A stretch of DNA of 64,000 nt from Knufia peltigerae (Eukaryota > Ascomycota > Eurotiomycetes > Chaetothyriales > Trichomeriaceae). Position 1 is the first letter of the stretch; each line of letters begins with the position of its first letter. The stretch covers positions 1-64,000 of the forward strand of contig JAPDRN010000036.1 in NCBI GenBank assembly GCA_030247855.1, read 5' to 3'. Of this stretch, positions 10,546-22,449 are shown piece after piece. The position numbers and the translations under genes are program-made. The notes under the pieces were generated by a model, which saw only the letters and a program-made list of their open reading frames with translations, had not been told where the DNA came from and ran no database searches.

Positions 10546-11217
10546 GATCGAAGCTCACCTGAGGCTTCCTGTGCAAGAGACTGCACAATCTTGCACTCGG
10601 TTTCAGCCGAGCCAAAGAAGGATAATGTCGATGGGCAGGTCTCTACGACACTTAGAGAGATGCTTCTCAGTAGAGCACAATGGCCAACTTGCCGAAGTAG
10701 TTTCTCGGTAGTTGTTCTATGGGGTAGGGACATGCACGGCGTAGGGGACCTAGGCTATGTCATGACGCCCAATGACAACGTTGACATAGGCGTCGATTGT
10801 ATGCAATGGTGGATAAGTCGGCACCAGCTCCGCCTCTCCTCATCTCGTGGGTGGTGATAATGGAGAATAGACGTCGTGGGGCAGCACGGAGAAAGCCCAT
10901 TATTCGACAGCGCAAATACATGCAACAAGCCAAACTCCTGATCCAATTCTTCGGCAGTTACAATATATCAAGAGGCTGCCGGGTAAACCCCAGACTGTCC
11001 TTTCCGAGCAGTAGTGAGTGTTACAGTAGAGCCTGAATCGGGACAGTGCGTGGCTTCCGCTGGGTCTGGGAAGACGACGCAACAACAACGACCTCTGTGG
11101 GGAGAAGAAGGGCAAAGAAACCTCTAAAGGGTTCTCATTGCCTGGTACCAAGGGGAATTGGGTACTTTTCGTCACCACTTGAACATTTGAAATCAAGGTA
11201 GAGACAAGGCTGTCGAG
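10546..11217. promoter_or_regulatory. Divergent promoter P450 / FAD monooxygenase
   Basis: 672 bp shared between two divergently transcribed oxidoreductase genes, which would allow joint control. I do not recognise a specific zinc-cluster site with confidence. Confidence 0.5.
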
Positions 11218-12627
11218 ATGTCAAACTTCTCAAGGCTGCCGCCATCTGGCATCAAGGTGATTATAGTCGGAGCAGGCTTCGCAGGTCTGTGTGCGGCGAT
11301 AGAATGTGACCGCAAAGGACACTCGGTCATATTGCTGGAGAAGGTCAAGGAACTGAAGCCGCTTGGGGATGTCATCAGTTTCTCATCAAACTCCGGTCAT
11401 ATTTTTGAAAGATGGGAGGGTGTTGTCGATGAGCTTGATCCAATCACCCACAAAAGCAAAGGCCTCGACTTCCACGACTGGATGGGCAACTTTGCCACCA
11501 GACAGGTATGGGATGTTGAGAAGCAATGGGGAAGACGGATCAACGGCCACCGAGGACAGATCCACGATGTCGTCTATCGTCACGCCAAGGCCAGAGGCAT
11601 CGATATTCGCCTCGGCCAGCAGGTCACCGATTATTTCGAGACGGATTCAGAGGCAGGTGTTGTATCGAACGGCGAGAAGCTGGTTGCGGACTGTGTCCTG
11701 GGCGCAGAAGGGGTCAAGTCTGCCGGCAGGAAAATCGTGCTGGGCTTCGAGGATCCGCCAAAGCCTTCAGGATACGCCGTATATCGATCATGGTTTGATT
11801 CGGACGAGCTTGCCAAAAACCCAAGGACGAAACACCTGGTGATCAATGGGGACACACATACTGGCTGGGTAAGTGACACTAGCTGCAGCATATCGACCAA
11901 AGGGTGAACTGACAATATCCCATTTTAGATTGGTGAAGATAAGCATTTCCTGGCAGCGTCAGTTAAGAATGGAACGGAATTCAGCTGGGTATTGACACAT
12001 AAGGACGACGCTGATATCGACGAAGACTGGCAGTTTCCAGGTGACAAGGCAGAGGTCAAGAGGAACCTCGAAGGATGGGCTCCGATAGTCCACGATATCG
12101 TGGATGCCACTCCTCCGGATCGACTTTTCGACTACAAGCTAGTCTTCCGAGATCCTTTGTCGACGTTCCTTTCGCCAAAGGCCCGAATAGCACTTATTGG
12201 TGATGCAGCACACCCATTTTTGCCGACATCGATCCAAGGAGCTAGTCAGTCCATGGAAGACGGTGTGACATTGGCGATTACTCTTGAAAAGGCAGGCAAG
12301 AATGATGTCCAGCTTGGACTCCGAGCATACGAAGCCATTCGATATGGCCGTGTCCACAGGGCTCAGAAAACAGGTGTCACGACACGAGAACAGTGGCACA
12401 AGGCTGACTGGGACAAGATCTGGAAAGACCCCACATCACTACACCTGAAGAGAGACGCGTGGCTGTTGGATTTCGATGCCGAGCCTCACGCTTACGAAGT
12501 GGTTGATGATGTTCTGAAGGAGCTGAGAGAAGGCAAGGATGTAAAATCAAATGGTTTATCAGAGCCAGCAAACAAGAAAAATGGGCTTGGAACAGTCATT
12601 GCCCAAGAAGTTGACCAACTCGCCTAG
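11218..12627 (+). CDS. FAD-dependent aromatic monooxygenase (salicylate hydroxylase-like)
   Basis: Two exons, 11218-11868 and 11929-12627, 449 residues, separated by a 60-bp intron with a GTAAGT donor. Group A flavoprotein monooxygenase that uses NAD(P)H and oxygen to hydroxylate aromatic or similar substrates in the cytosol. The Rossmann FAD motif GAGFAG is at residues 18-23; a GAEGVKS segment stands where the family has the GADG(x)xS motif; and IGDAAHP at about 307-313, followed by a QGASQSMEDG stretch, is the second FAD-binding motif. Residue count is normal. It is divergent from the P450 and in the same direction as the MFS gene. The substrate is unknown; salicylate hydroxylase-like is a fold-level label. 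Confidence 0.92.
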
Positions 12628-14068
12628 TTGCCGATAGATGTAGGTGATTGATAAAAGATGCATACAATCTGTGATAATCAACGAAACATGTACGAGTATA
12701 AAAATGATCTTCTCTCGAAGAATATGGAGTATGAAGGCGGGCGTTTTTCAGTTTGACGAGGCTGAAAACAAGCTATCGGGGAAAACCCTTTTTGTCTGAC
12801 CAAGAGAGCTTCTGGTCCACCTGGTGGAAGAGCCTCCTTTCGACCAGCAGCACTTTTGGTACTTTTGACTGTCAGACTCGGGTGAATTATCCAACCTCGT
12901 CAGGCTGAACCAATTGAGGTTTGATACTTGTTCTTCTTTCGCATATGGCATCAGCAATTCCTTTCTTCTTGTCGGACAATGTTCCGCTGCTTGTAGAGAG
13001 AACAGAGACAAGCCCCAGTCACCCTCTGAGCATCATGAGGAAGCCGTCACCGACCCAAAGAGTACCCCAGAAAACTCAAAAGCCAGATGCAGTCCACGCG
13101 ATTGAATGCCGTCGAGGCGTAGCGTGGCAAAGACACAGACTATGCCTTCTCTTCCAAGCGAGCTTAGACGATGTTAACGTGTGCATGGCAGCTGATTAGG
13201 GTTTCGTCAAGAGGATCTAGGCCAGCATCACAAAGCTTGATGGAACGCGAAGATGGGCTAAGAAAATGGTCTAGAAGACTTGCTCACCTATGCCGATCAA
13301 CCACATGCCGGACAAATCCCAGTGTGGGAGAGGAACGGATGGTGCACGGAAGTTCCTTGGTGACACCGGATATGACACCAAAAAAGGATTGGAATTGAAT
13401 GCTTTCCAAGGGTCTAAAGTGCATTTTATTGGCAACTTTTGAGGACGTCTCATACTCCCTACAGTGTACGAGTACAACACCGAATCATCACCTCCACTTT
13501 CCCATTATCGCTTGCTCGGGGTAACTAGATATCTGGATCTGGGGCCCGACAGCTTTCTGGGGCTTTTCCCACCCATGATTCATCCAAGGTGGGAAAGGAG
13601 CAATGAAAATCAGACGAGTCTCTGGGGTTCATGGGCACCGTGTGGTACCCTTGATGGGAATACTCCGGGGCGCTGTGCCCTCCATCGTGACCACCAGGGA
13701 GTTATCAGAGTCGATGTGGTTGGTTTAGGCTGGGTCCTTTTTTGACCCATTCGCAAGCTAATGTAGGTATCAAAATTCTGTATCCCCTGCACGGAGCAAC
13801 GCATCCCCTGATTCGGGGCCTCGCTGGATGCTGCCCACAGCAACGATGCAGCGGAATTCGCTCCCGCGAGCTTGACCACGGTGCCACATGCTTAAAGGCC
13901 ACCGCTCTGCCCTTTTCGAAACACCTCTGTAACCCAAGCTACCTACTACCTGGACAGGTTCAGTATATCGCCGAAGGGGAAAACCAGGTCTCAGGAACCT
14001 TACTCTAATTATTTCGTTCGAGGTACGGATATACTTACTTGTTTTTTTAATCGCACGTTCGAAGCAAG
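12628..14068. other. Intergenic region upstream of MFS transporter
   Basis: About 1.4 kb. No convincing coding region on either strand. It includes CCCCT-type sequences at about 13790-13820, which resemble stress response elements by eye only, and should contain the 3' end of the monooxygenase transcript and the promoter of the transporter. Confidence 0.45.
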
Positions 14069-15949
14069 ATGCCCTTCGGTATCATCGACTGCAAGAAGTT
14101 GGAGGTCGTCCCTGGTACCTCTTTCATGAGTGACCAGGATGACCTCCCTCCCGAGTATTCAGAAGTCCCTCGAGAGCTGTTGAAGCACGGCAAGGGCAGA
14201 TATGCGAACATCATCCTGGTTCCTCAGCCCTCGGATTCACCGAACGACCCCCTTAACTGGCCACAATGGCAGAAGGAGATGATCCTCCTGATCGTCGGTC
14301 TATCGGCAGCCGTCGTCGGTGCCTTTGGCCCCATGCTTTCGCCTGGTTTCGTTCCTATTTCAGCACAACTCGGTATCACGGTCGAGGTCCTCTCTCAGGC
14401 GACTGCGTGGCTCATTCTTACCATCGGTCTCGGTCTTTTCATCACGAACCCTCTCGCGAAACTGTACGGAAAACGACCAATCTACATTCTGGCCAGCTGT
14501 ATCATGCTGGCAGCCAGCATCTGGGGAGCCGTGGCGACCGACTACAGCTCATTCTTGGCCAGTCGTGTCGTTTCGGGTATTGGAATGGCCCCATACGAGG
14601 TAAGATAGTCCCCGACGACATTCTCCCATTTGCACCTCGATGTATATATACTAACGCGGGGGGTTGTAGGTCTTGGTCCAATGTACCATTGGTGACCTCT
14701 ATTTCGTCCACGAACGCGCCACTCGCATCGCCGTATGGAATCTGTTCCTTCTGACCGGTATCGCTGGCGGAGCGCTGGTATCGGGATACATCATCGAATA
14801 CGACGGCTACAAGTGGACATTCGGAGTGTGCGCCATCTTCTTTGGCGTCCTCCTGTTCGGTGTCCTCTTGTTCGTACCGGAAACATCGTTCCGCCGCGAC
14901 GCTGTCGTGGTCGTTCCTGTTCAAGATGAGGTTACGGGAGACTCGGAGAAAGCTGGTACAACACATGTACACATGGGACTGGGTCATGAGCACGACATCT
15001 CTCAGGCGCATGGTGAAAAGAGCAAGCATCTCTCTTACTCGGCAACGCATGGCTCGAGTGAGCCCAAGATGTCGTACTTACGGTCGCTGCGTGTGTTTAC
15101 TGGTCGATACAGTTATGCGCCTCTGTTCAAAGTCTTCACGCGTCCTGTGGTCCTATTCTTTTACCCTGCGGTGTTCTGGGGCTTCTTGGTGTACGGTACC
15201 ACCTTGACATGGATTGTGGTAAGTTCTAGAGCCCCAAACAAGACAATCTTGATAGACTCTCGAGTGGTTTCTGACATGGTGGCAGGTTTTCTCCGTCGTC
15301 AACGGAGTCATCTTCGTAGCTCCTCCGTACAACTTCTCAGTCTCGCAGGTCGGATTGATCAGTTTATCCCCATTCATCCTCACCTTGTTAGGTGAAGTCA
15401 TCTCCGGACCTCTCAATGACTGGATTTGCGTCTACCTGACCCGGAAAAATAAGGGTATCTACGAGCCAGAATTTCGCTTGGTGCTCATGGTTGTCGTGGC
15501 GATCTTGGGCACGGTCGGTTTCTTTGGCTTCGGTGCGACGGTGCACTACCAGACTCACTGGACCGGACCTGTTCTTACCTTTGGTCTTGCAAACATGAGT
15601 CTCGCATTTGCGTCGACCTGTGTGTTTGGTTATGTGATCGACTCATACCCAAGATTGAACGAGGAGGCCTTTGTTGCCATCAACGCTCGTAATCTCTTGA
15701 CCTTCGGCCTGACCTACTTTGTCAACGACTGGCTGGCTCAAGACGGCGCCCTGAAGGTTTTCTGCGTGCTTGGAGGGCTCTTCTTGTTTGTGTGCTTCTT
15801 GACCATTCCTCTATGGTGAGTGTTTATTGCTTCCTCCCGATGTGATCAACGCATAGCTGACAAATACTCTCAGGATCTATGGAAAGAAGATTCGATCCGC
15901 GATCGGTAGAAATGAGTGGCTCCAGAGGTATATGAACGACGACATGTAA
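14069..15949 (+). CDS. MFS transporter, DHA1-like drug/proton antiporter
   Basis: Four exons: 14069-14599, 14670-15218, 15286-15815 and 15874-15949, 561 residues. Introns are 70, 67 and 58 bp; the first has a clear ACTAAC branch site. Plasma membrane multi-pass transporter, about 12 helices. Features are the fungal DHA1 N-terminal block NDPLNWPQWQKE, motif A variant NPLAKLYGKRP, GIGMAPYE in helix 5, and the VPET sequence after helix 6. The cytosolic loop between helices 6 and 7 is long and carries a His-rich patch (HVHMGLGHEHD). Stops would interrupt the reading frame without the four-exon model, and each junction restores family-like sequence. The position next to a P450 and a FAD monooxygenase suggests export or uptake of their substrate or product, which is inference. 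Confidence 0.92.
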
Positions 15950-16980
15950 ATTCAGATGGTTGAAAAATTGCACCAGGTGCGACTATTTTGTTAGTGATGA
16001 TGGAAGGAAGAAAAAAGCAACAAGATGTAATTAGTCCAAACAGTTGTGATGTACTTGTATATGCTTACCTATGTATAAGCCGCATCGAACCTACAGCCCC
16101 GGGGTGTAAGATTCATTACCGTATCCGTACCTACTGTATATTCAGCCTTGGTTCTTTCAAGCGTCGCCACGACTATATTGTAGACTGTTAGACGAAGGGA
16201 GATGAAGATGGGGCCGGACAAAAATAAACACCTTAAGGAAAATAATTCGCTTGTCTTCCTCGCACGAGTGAATTTTCCAGCAGAGCGTTTCTCTCATGAT
16301 GTGCAGATTAAGGCCTTCCAAAAGGCCCCAGTCCGTGCGCTGCTTAAGTTAAATCGTAACTTGACGGGGGATCCATCGCAGTGGCCCAGGATACGCTTCC
16401 CGGAACTTGGGCGACGGGAAGGTCAGTACGAGTACGGAGTACCAACCATGAACAACTACTCCGTACTCTGTACTCCGTAAAATGTGGGAACTCGGACACG
16501 GCTTGGGCGTAACTTAGTCAGGGTCCTTTGCTAATCCAGTCGCCCCCATTGACGCCCATCTGCGCCATGATGCGTTGCCCTCAGGCGTGCCCGCTTTTTC
16601 GATGTAGACAACCGTCGTGTCGAGAGCAGCACAGTGGCTGAACCAAGGTGGTCAGGAGACTACTCCCATGCTCTCAGTGCTAGCATGTCAGCTTCATCTC
16701 GTCGTGGTATTCTCTTTGGGTGAAACACAATAGTAATCCCAATTCCAAAGCAACCTTTCGCCATCTTACCATAGAGAAAACCCCGCCAGCCCAGCGTGTC
16801 AGCCTCAGCCATTTTTTAGTCGCTAACTTCCTGGCATTGCGGCCAATCCTGCAGGTAATCTTACATCCTTCTACCTGCCTGCGTCGATTCTGCTCAGACC
16901 TTAATTCTTGGACATTCTTCGATCCAAACCACAGCGAACTCGCAGCTGGCCATCACCGTCATCAACTCGCAGCCGTCATC
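15950..16980. other. Intergenic region with clustered TACGGAGTA motifs
   Basis: About 1 kb between two plus-strand genes. Three copies of TACGGAGTA/TACTCCGTA lie within 47 bp at 16433-16479. An open frame reads into the next gene from 16720, but its first 87 codons show no family similarity, so I treat it as 5' leader. No independent gene. Confidence 0.45.
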
Positions 16981-18204
16981 ATGAAGAAGAAGTCCGTATA
17001 TGCCAATATAACCCCGATTCCTTCCCATATTCCCCGCCAGTTGGCGATCGATATGCTTCATTCCCACGCAGAGATCATTGAGTTGAATCCTCTTGTCATC
17101 GGCCACAGACCCATCAAAGCTCCTCAGAATGCGCCCGCCGACGAATACTTCTCAACATGGTATGAGATAGACCAGCGCATCCAATTCGTGCCTGGGATTG
17201 GCAAAGCTGGAGCTGGCAAGATCTCTTTCAAAGGGTGCTTTCATGACATGCCCTGGGGCCTCCAGACGCATGTCTACCCTCCTATGGGCATAGAAATCCG
17301 GAACAAATGGCAGATAAGAGGCAATCAGCCTGGCGAGCCTCCCGAGACAAAAGAGTTGGGATCTGGAGCACCGGCCGAGGGCCTATACCTGCGCGAAGAT
17401 ATAGAGATCAAATGCAATCCCGCAATGATTTCGTTCACCAAGAACGGGATGAAGGCTGCCAGTAAAGTCATGGTGGACAGACTGGTCAAGAAGGCCGAGT
17501 TGATCGACTCGGGCGTTCTCAGTGCCATGATGGAAGATGGGAGACTCAAGACATTGAATCCCGCCGACCGGTCGCAAACATTCCAGCACTCCGGGCAATA
17601 CTCCCCAGGCTTGATGTCGCCCGCCACAGCGCAGTTCGGGCCTGGTCCCAGATCGCCAGGTCTGCCTCCAAGTGGGGATAGAAACTATGTTCAGTCTGCT
17701 AATCAGTCCGCATATGGGCGACATTCACAGTACTATGGTGGCTACTCACAAGATGGGAGGCAACCACAGAGCGCTTCGCATGTACCGCCGCCGCAGGGTC
17801 TTGCGATTGAAATGGAGGGGAGTGCGCAATATGCGCCACCACAACAGCAGAACCAAAATTTGCAGCTACCAAATCGCTTCTCGACTGCCGTCTCTGAGCT
17901 GTCCGCAAGTTCGCCCACGCCGGGCCAGACGACATTTCTCAATAGCAGTGCAAGCGATCGTCAGAGTTATGCAGGCAGTGTGAGCAGCCATCCTACCTCG
18001 TATGATCCGGATGGAAGTATGGCGTCGCCGGGACTCGACAAGAAATCCTTTGCAGTCGAGCTGCCCGGGCATGATAGTGGCGGACCGAATCGGACGATGA
18101 CGCCGCAGGGAGGATGGAGCCCTGAATTGAATGCTAACGGCGCTGGTGGTACACCTGGTCAACAATATCGGTACAATCCACTCGATTACGCAAGAATGTC
18201 ATGA
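16981..18204 (+). CDS. DUF7053 domain protein
   Basis: 407 residues, single exon, function unknown. The start at 16981 gives MKKKSVYANITPIPSHIPRQ, the usual opening of the fungal DUF7053 family, with HSHAEIIELNPLVIGHRPI following. The domain spans about residues 1-180 and looks like a lipid-binding or START-like beta sheet fold by pattern, but that is only a guess. Residues about 190-407 are disordered and rich in Ser, Pro, Gln and Gly (for example PPPQGLAIEM and PGQQYRYNPLDYARMS). An upstream in-frame ATG at 16720 would add 87 residues with no family match and is rejected. No signal peptide or membrane segment. Confidence 0.85.
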   Translation: MKKKSVYANITPIPSHIPRQLAIDMLHSHAEIIELNPLVIGHRPIKAPQNAPADEYFSTWYEIDQRIQFVPGIGKAGAGKISFKGCFHDMPWGLQTHVYPPMGIEIRNKWQIRGNQPGEPPETKELGSGAPAEGLYLREDIEIKCNPAMISFTKNGMKAASKVMVDRLVKKAELIDSGVLSAMMEDGRLKTLNPADRSQTFQHSGQYSPGLMSPATAQFGPGPRSPGLPPSGDRNYVQSANQSAYGRHSQYYGGYSQDGRQPQSASHVPPPQGLAIEMEGSAQYAPPQQQNQNLQLPNRFSTAVSELSASSPTPGQTTFLNSSASDRQSYAGSVSSHPTSYDPDGSMASPGLDKKSFAVELPGHDSGGPNRTMTPQGGWSPELNANGAGGTPGQQYRYNPLDYARMS

Positions 18205-19020
18205 TGACCATCAAGGGCACAAATCTACTTGAGGGAAAGGTGTTTGACGAATTTCTTTTGTGTTCCTGTTTCTCGTCGGCGGAATCTATGTACAAACTAC
18301 ATGTTTCTAACTGTGTTCCCCGGACGTACTCCGTATCTATTCTTCTCCCAAGCAGTAATGTTATATGTCTTCTGTACTTCACTCCGCGACAAGTGGATTC
18401 CGAGCTCACGTGATCGCCGTCGCGAGCCTTTTGGGACAAAGCGGCAGGAGGTTCCATTGTTTCTCCCAAAGGACCTGTTTCTTCCATACCTAGATACGTA
18501 CAGACACTCCTGTGGCTGTCACTGTCCTCTGCAATGGATCTCGCTGTTGCATGAACGTTGGATTACCAGATATTGTCCTCTGCACGGTATAAAGTAACAA
18601 CAGCGACACCAAAATGTGGTCTGAATCTGCCTCGTTTTACCTCGAGGCGGCTATGCAGGCCAATGAAACAGCCACTCTTGCGCAGCCTGTGAGATTGCCT
18701 CCCTGGCCCAAAAGCCTACACTATATGAGCGTAGCCTCATGGCGGCCCATTTGGGTGAGAAGTTCTTTTCTCTCGCGAAGGAGCCTACGATAGATGCACA
18801 TGCACCTGGCCCTATTCCTTGATTTGCTTTATCATAGCACAATACTCCCTTGTGACGAGAACGCCGACTCCGACAATCGAGAAGCTTGGTCCAACACCGG
18901 GATAAAATCGTTTGTTGCGCTGGCGCTTGCCTGCGTGTCCAACAAGCCATCGAAGCGGTAACTGTGCTAAGAAAACCCCGAACCTCTTCCAACAAACCGA
19001 GAGCCACGAGTGGTGAAGTC
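18205..19020. other. Intergenic DUF7053 to NLR
   Basis: 816 bp. It has one TACTCCGTA at 18327-18335 and a palindromic TCACGTGA E-box at about 18406-18413. An open frame continues upstream of the NLR start from 18886 but does not resemble NLR N-termini. No gene. Confidence 0.45.
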
Positions 19021-22000
19021 ATGATCGACCCTTTTACTGCCTTGGGGCTCGCCTGCAATATCTTCCAGCTACTCGAACAAGGTATTGAAGCGGCCATTGC
19101 ATGCAACGAAATATATAAGCGAGGTTCACTAGATTCAAATAATGAGATTGAGAAATATACCGACAACATATCTATTGCAAATAAAGAGTTGGCAACAATG
19201 CTGAACATGCAGAAAGGGACTAGGGCCAATCGCGCAAGAAGGCTTCAAAGAATTGCCGATGAGGCTTGCACAACAGCAGCCGAGCTCAAAAAGGTCTTGA
19301 GCAGCTTGAGACTATCCAAAAGTCAGTGGGGGGGCGCCTTCAAGCTCTCTTTGAAATCGATTATAAAGAAAGGTACCATTGATCAGTTACGTGCAAAATT
19401 GGAACAGCAAGATGCAGCATTACGTTCAGCGCTCCTGAAAGAACAATAGTAAGTCAGGCACGATGTCCTCCCGTATCTTTACGTCGTTGGCGACGACGCT
19501 CGAAAGCGAGGTTCTCAGTCCACTTGAGCTCCCTTCAATGGCACGCCACGGCTCGTTTACCGGGGCTGTTCGGGGCTGACATCTCACAGTGTTAAGACTT
19601 TTGAAGATAACAGTGTCCGCGAGAGACGGTTTGAAATTCTGTCTCAAGGCCAGAAAGACATCATCACACAGATCCTGTTCCGTTTATCATTGGCCTCTGA
19701 TGCTGTACTGACGGCTACCAGGGCTTCGGAAACTGTAATAACGACTCGCCTTGATCAACAGGATATGCAGCTCGGCAAAAGTGAAGCTAACATCATGAAT
19801 CGATTCGATGCCCAAGATGCTCTCATAGCGGCACATCATACGAAGACAATTAGCTTGCATAATCATAAGCGAGAGTCTGTGAGGAGGCAACTTCTTGAAG
19901 CGTTGGCTTTCCCCGAGATGAACGAGCGTCGAAATATGGTCGAAAAGCGTCTTCGCGACTTTGGAGACACCTGCAGATGGCTCTTCAGCTGCCCAGATTG
20001 TGTACATCAGTGCCCTCATGACTCTTGCATACAATCGGACTTTGTTCAATGGCTATACAATGGCACGGAAATCTTCTGGATCAGCGGAAAGCCAGGGTCC
20101 GGCAAAAGCCAGCTGATGGATTTCATTCGACAGTCTTTCCATTCCAATGGGCCGAGTTTTGCGCCTTTGGCAGCATGGGCAAACGGTAAACACGTGCATG
20201 TTCTAGACTTTTGGTTTTTCAAACCAGCCACAAGCGTACTCCTCAAGACACTACAAGGCTTCTGGAGGTCATTGTGCTTCCAAATCCTCGACCAGGATAA
20301 GAGCCTCGTGGAGAAGGTGGTCCATGGTGGGTCAAATGAAGCCCCAGAGTCCCTGAGATCTTCTCTTCAATTGTCGGGCACCAATGTTCGGTCATGGACC
20401 GACAGGGAGCTATCATCCTGGTTCCTTTATCTACTCTCCGCAACCGAGCATAAATTTCTTCTCTTATTGGACGGGCTCGACGAAAATGCAGACGACCACG
20501 AGGGCCTGCTTGAAACAATTCACCACCTCGTACGCAGTTCTAGGAATATCAAGATCTGCTGTTCGAGCAGACCCGAGCCTCTTATCGCACGGAGTCTTGA
20601 GCATTGTCCAATGCTGCGGCTACAAGATCTAAACTTCGCCGACATTGAAACATATTGCAGCAGACGACTAGACGATACTCGAGCTGCAGTTCATGCGTAC
20701 GATATTGCAAAGCGAGCAGAAGGGGTGTTTCTATGGGCATATTTAGTCGCAGAAGACCTGAGGCGCGGTTCCATGCTTGGCGACGGTGACAAAGACCTCG
20801 AGCAACGGCTGAACGAAACTCCCACCGAGATGAACGATTTATTTGAGTTCATGCTCAAACGCCAGGACAGATACTATGTTAAACACCCCAAGCCTTATCT
20901 CCTTTTGCTGAACGCCGCGGTTCAGGCGGATTCATCTCCAACCCTGCTTCAATTGCTTCTGGCATCAAGAGACCTTGAGTCAATCAAGTCCCAAATTACA
21001 AATGGGCCGGATGCCAACTTCCTGACGGACTTAAATGAGTCGGCTCGAAATATGGAGATTAATGTCATTGCTAATTGTGCAGGACTTGTCGAGACGGAGC
21101 GGACATACCATTCCGTGGGAGCCTCTTACGAATACATAGTCGAGGCGGCTTTTGTAAGGCTTAGATTTATACATCGAAGCGTACAAGACTTTCTTCTCGA
21201 AAGCGAAAGCGGTGTACAGTTCCTCCGGTCTTCTAAGGTCCCCAAAGACGACGCATTCAAGCGACTGATGACGGCTTCTGCGCTCGTTTCTGTTATGAAC
21301 AGGGCCTTTCTATCCTTTTATAAAGCCTTTGATGAATCCTTACACTATGCTGGGAGTATACCCTCTGGGTCGTGGACGTCATCAGAGACTCATGTTCTAG
21401 ATGCCTTGTTTTCAAGCATGGTCTCGAACCAGCCAGCAGTATTGGAAAAGCTCAAGGCCTCGACTATCATCAAGTGCCCACAACTTTCGGAACTGGATAA
21501 TATAGCCTTGGGACATCCCGCATTGCACAGACTGACACCTTATCTTGAAGCAAAGCTGCCCCGACTTGCTTGGGAAGAGACATCTCTTGCGGCAGGTTTC
21601 ATTGTTTCGGCCATTCTTCGCAATGAGACGAGACTGGATGACGACATGGCTAAGATTTTACGACCGTACATCTCCTGGACGCAATGCGTTACCCTCTGTC
21701 ACCTTGTAGGGCATTCTGGGGCGTGGACGACTCCTCTAACTGAGCGTCATGAGCTCCATGTTACAGCTTCTCGACCACTATGGCAGCACTGCTTCATAGG
21801 TAACTGCAATAATTTTCTAGGCGAACCTGATACTGCTCAGCAGCCTCCTTTCACGGTCCTTGATCTTGACCTAAGGCAAACGATCCTAGATAACAGGAAG
21901 CTAGACTCTCTATCTACAGGGGCGTTGCTTATAGCTCAACCTAGCTGGGAATTTTTCCCAGACCCCGAAGATGGCTGCGCAAACGAATCGTTGTATTATC

Positions 22001-22449
22001 ACGAGGCATTCAAAACCACCCTGATTGTGCCAGACTCTGAACCGTTCGGCCCGCCCCTGGTCAGCTTCGAGCAATATTGCCCCGAAACACTTTGTCGCTT
22101 CCTCACAGTCGAACCGGAAATGAAGGAGTCGCTAAAGCATGAATTTGACAAGGGGTCTTTTATTGGAATCCAGCAACGAGTTTACCAGGAGTACACGACG
22201 AGCATACTGAATGACAATGTCGGGGTCCTGTCTCCGGCCGAGATCGCCGACATAGTATGTCTCGGTAGGGCAAGACTGTTCTCAAATGGACGATTTATTC
22301 TTGCAGGGTGGGCTGAAGTAGACAAATACGTTTCTCGCTTGATGAATGGCGACTTCGGCGAATATTTCGGCTCTGAACAAGACCCTGTTCTGCTGGAAAT
22401 TGTGAAACGCGAGACTAAGAAACTGTTCACTCCGGAGGGCTCCGACTGA
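19021..22449 (+). CDS. NOD-like receptor: N-terminal STAND domain, NACHT, no repeat domain
   Basis: 1095 residues in two exons, 19021-19448 and 19590-22449; the 141-bp intron (GTAAGT...ACAG) joins LLKEQY to VKTFEDNSV. Residues 1-140 begin MIDPFTALGLACNIFQLLEQG, the standard opening of the fungal STAND N-terminal domain. The NACHT domain starts near 290: Walker A GKPGSGKS at about 308 and Walker B LLLLDGLDE at about 433, then SSRPEP, followed by winged-helix-like sequence and the DUF7791-type region (RRAEGVFLWAYLV-like segment, RFIHRSVQDFLLES). The C-terminal 450 residues lack ankyrin, WD40 or TPR repeats. Such proteins act in heterokaryon incompatibility or self/non-self recognition. No Walker residue is missing, so it appears functional. 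The start excludes an extra upstream 45 codons. Confidence 0.9.

Noticed and set aside
16202..16480. 92-codon plus frame
   Set aside because: No similarity, and the end consists of the recurrent TACTCCGTA motif.
16720..16980. N-terminal extension of the DUF7053 protein
   Set aside because: The added 87 residues have no similarity, while the family starts at the ATG at 16981.
18886..19020. N-terminal extension of the NLR
   Set aside because: NLR N-termini of this class begin with M-x-D-P-F-x-A-L, which is found at 19021.
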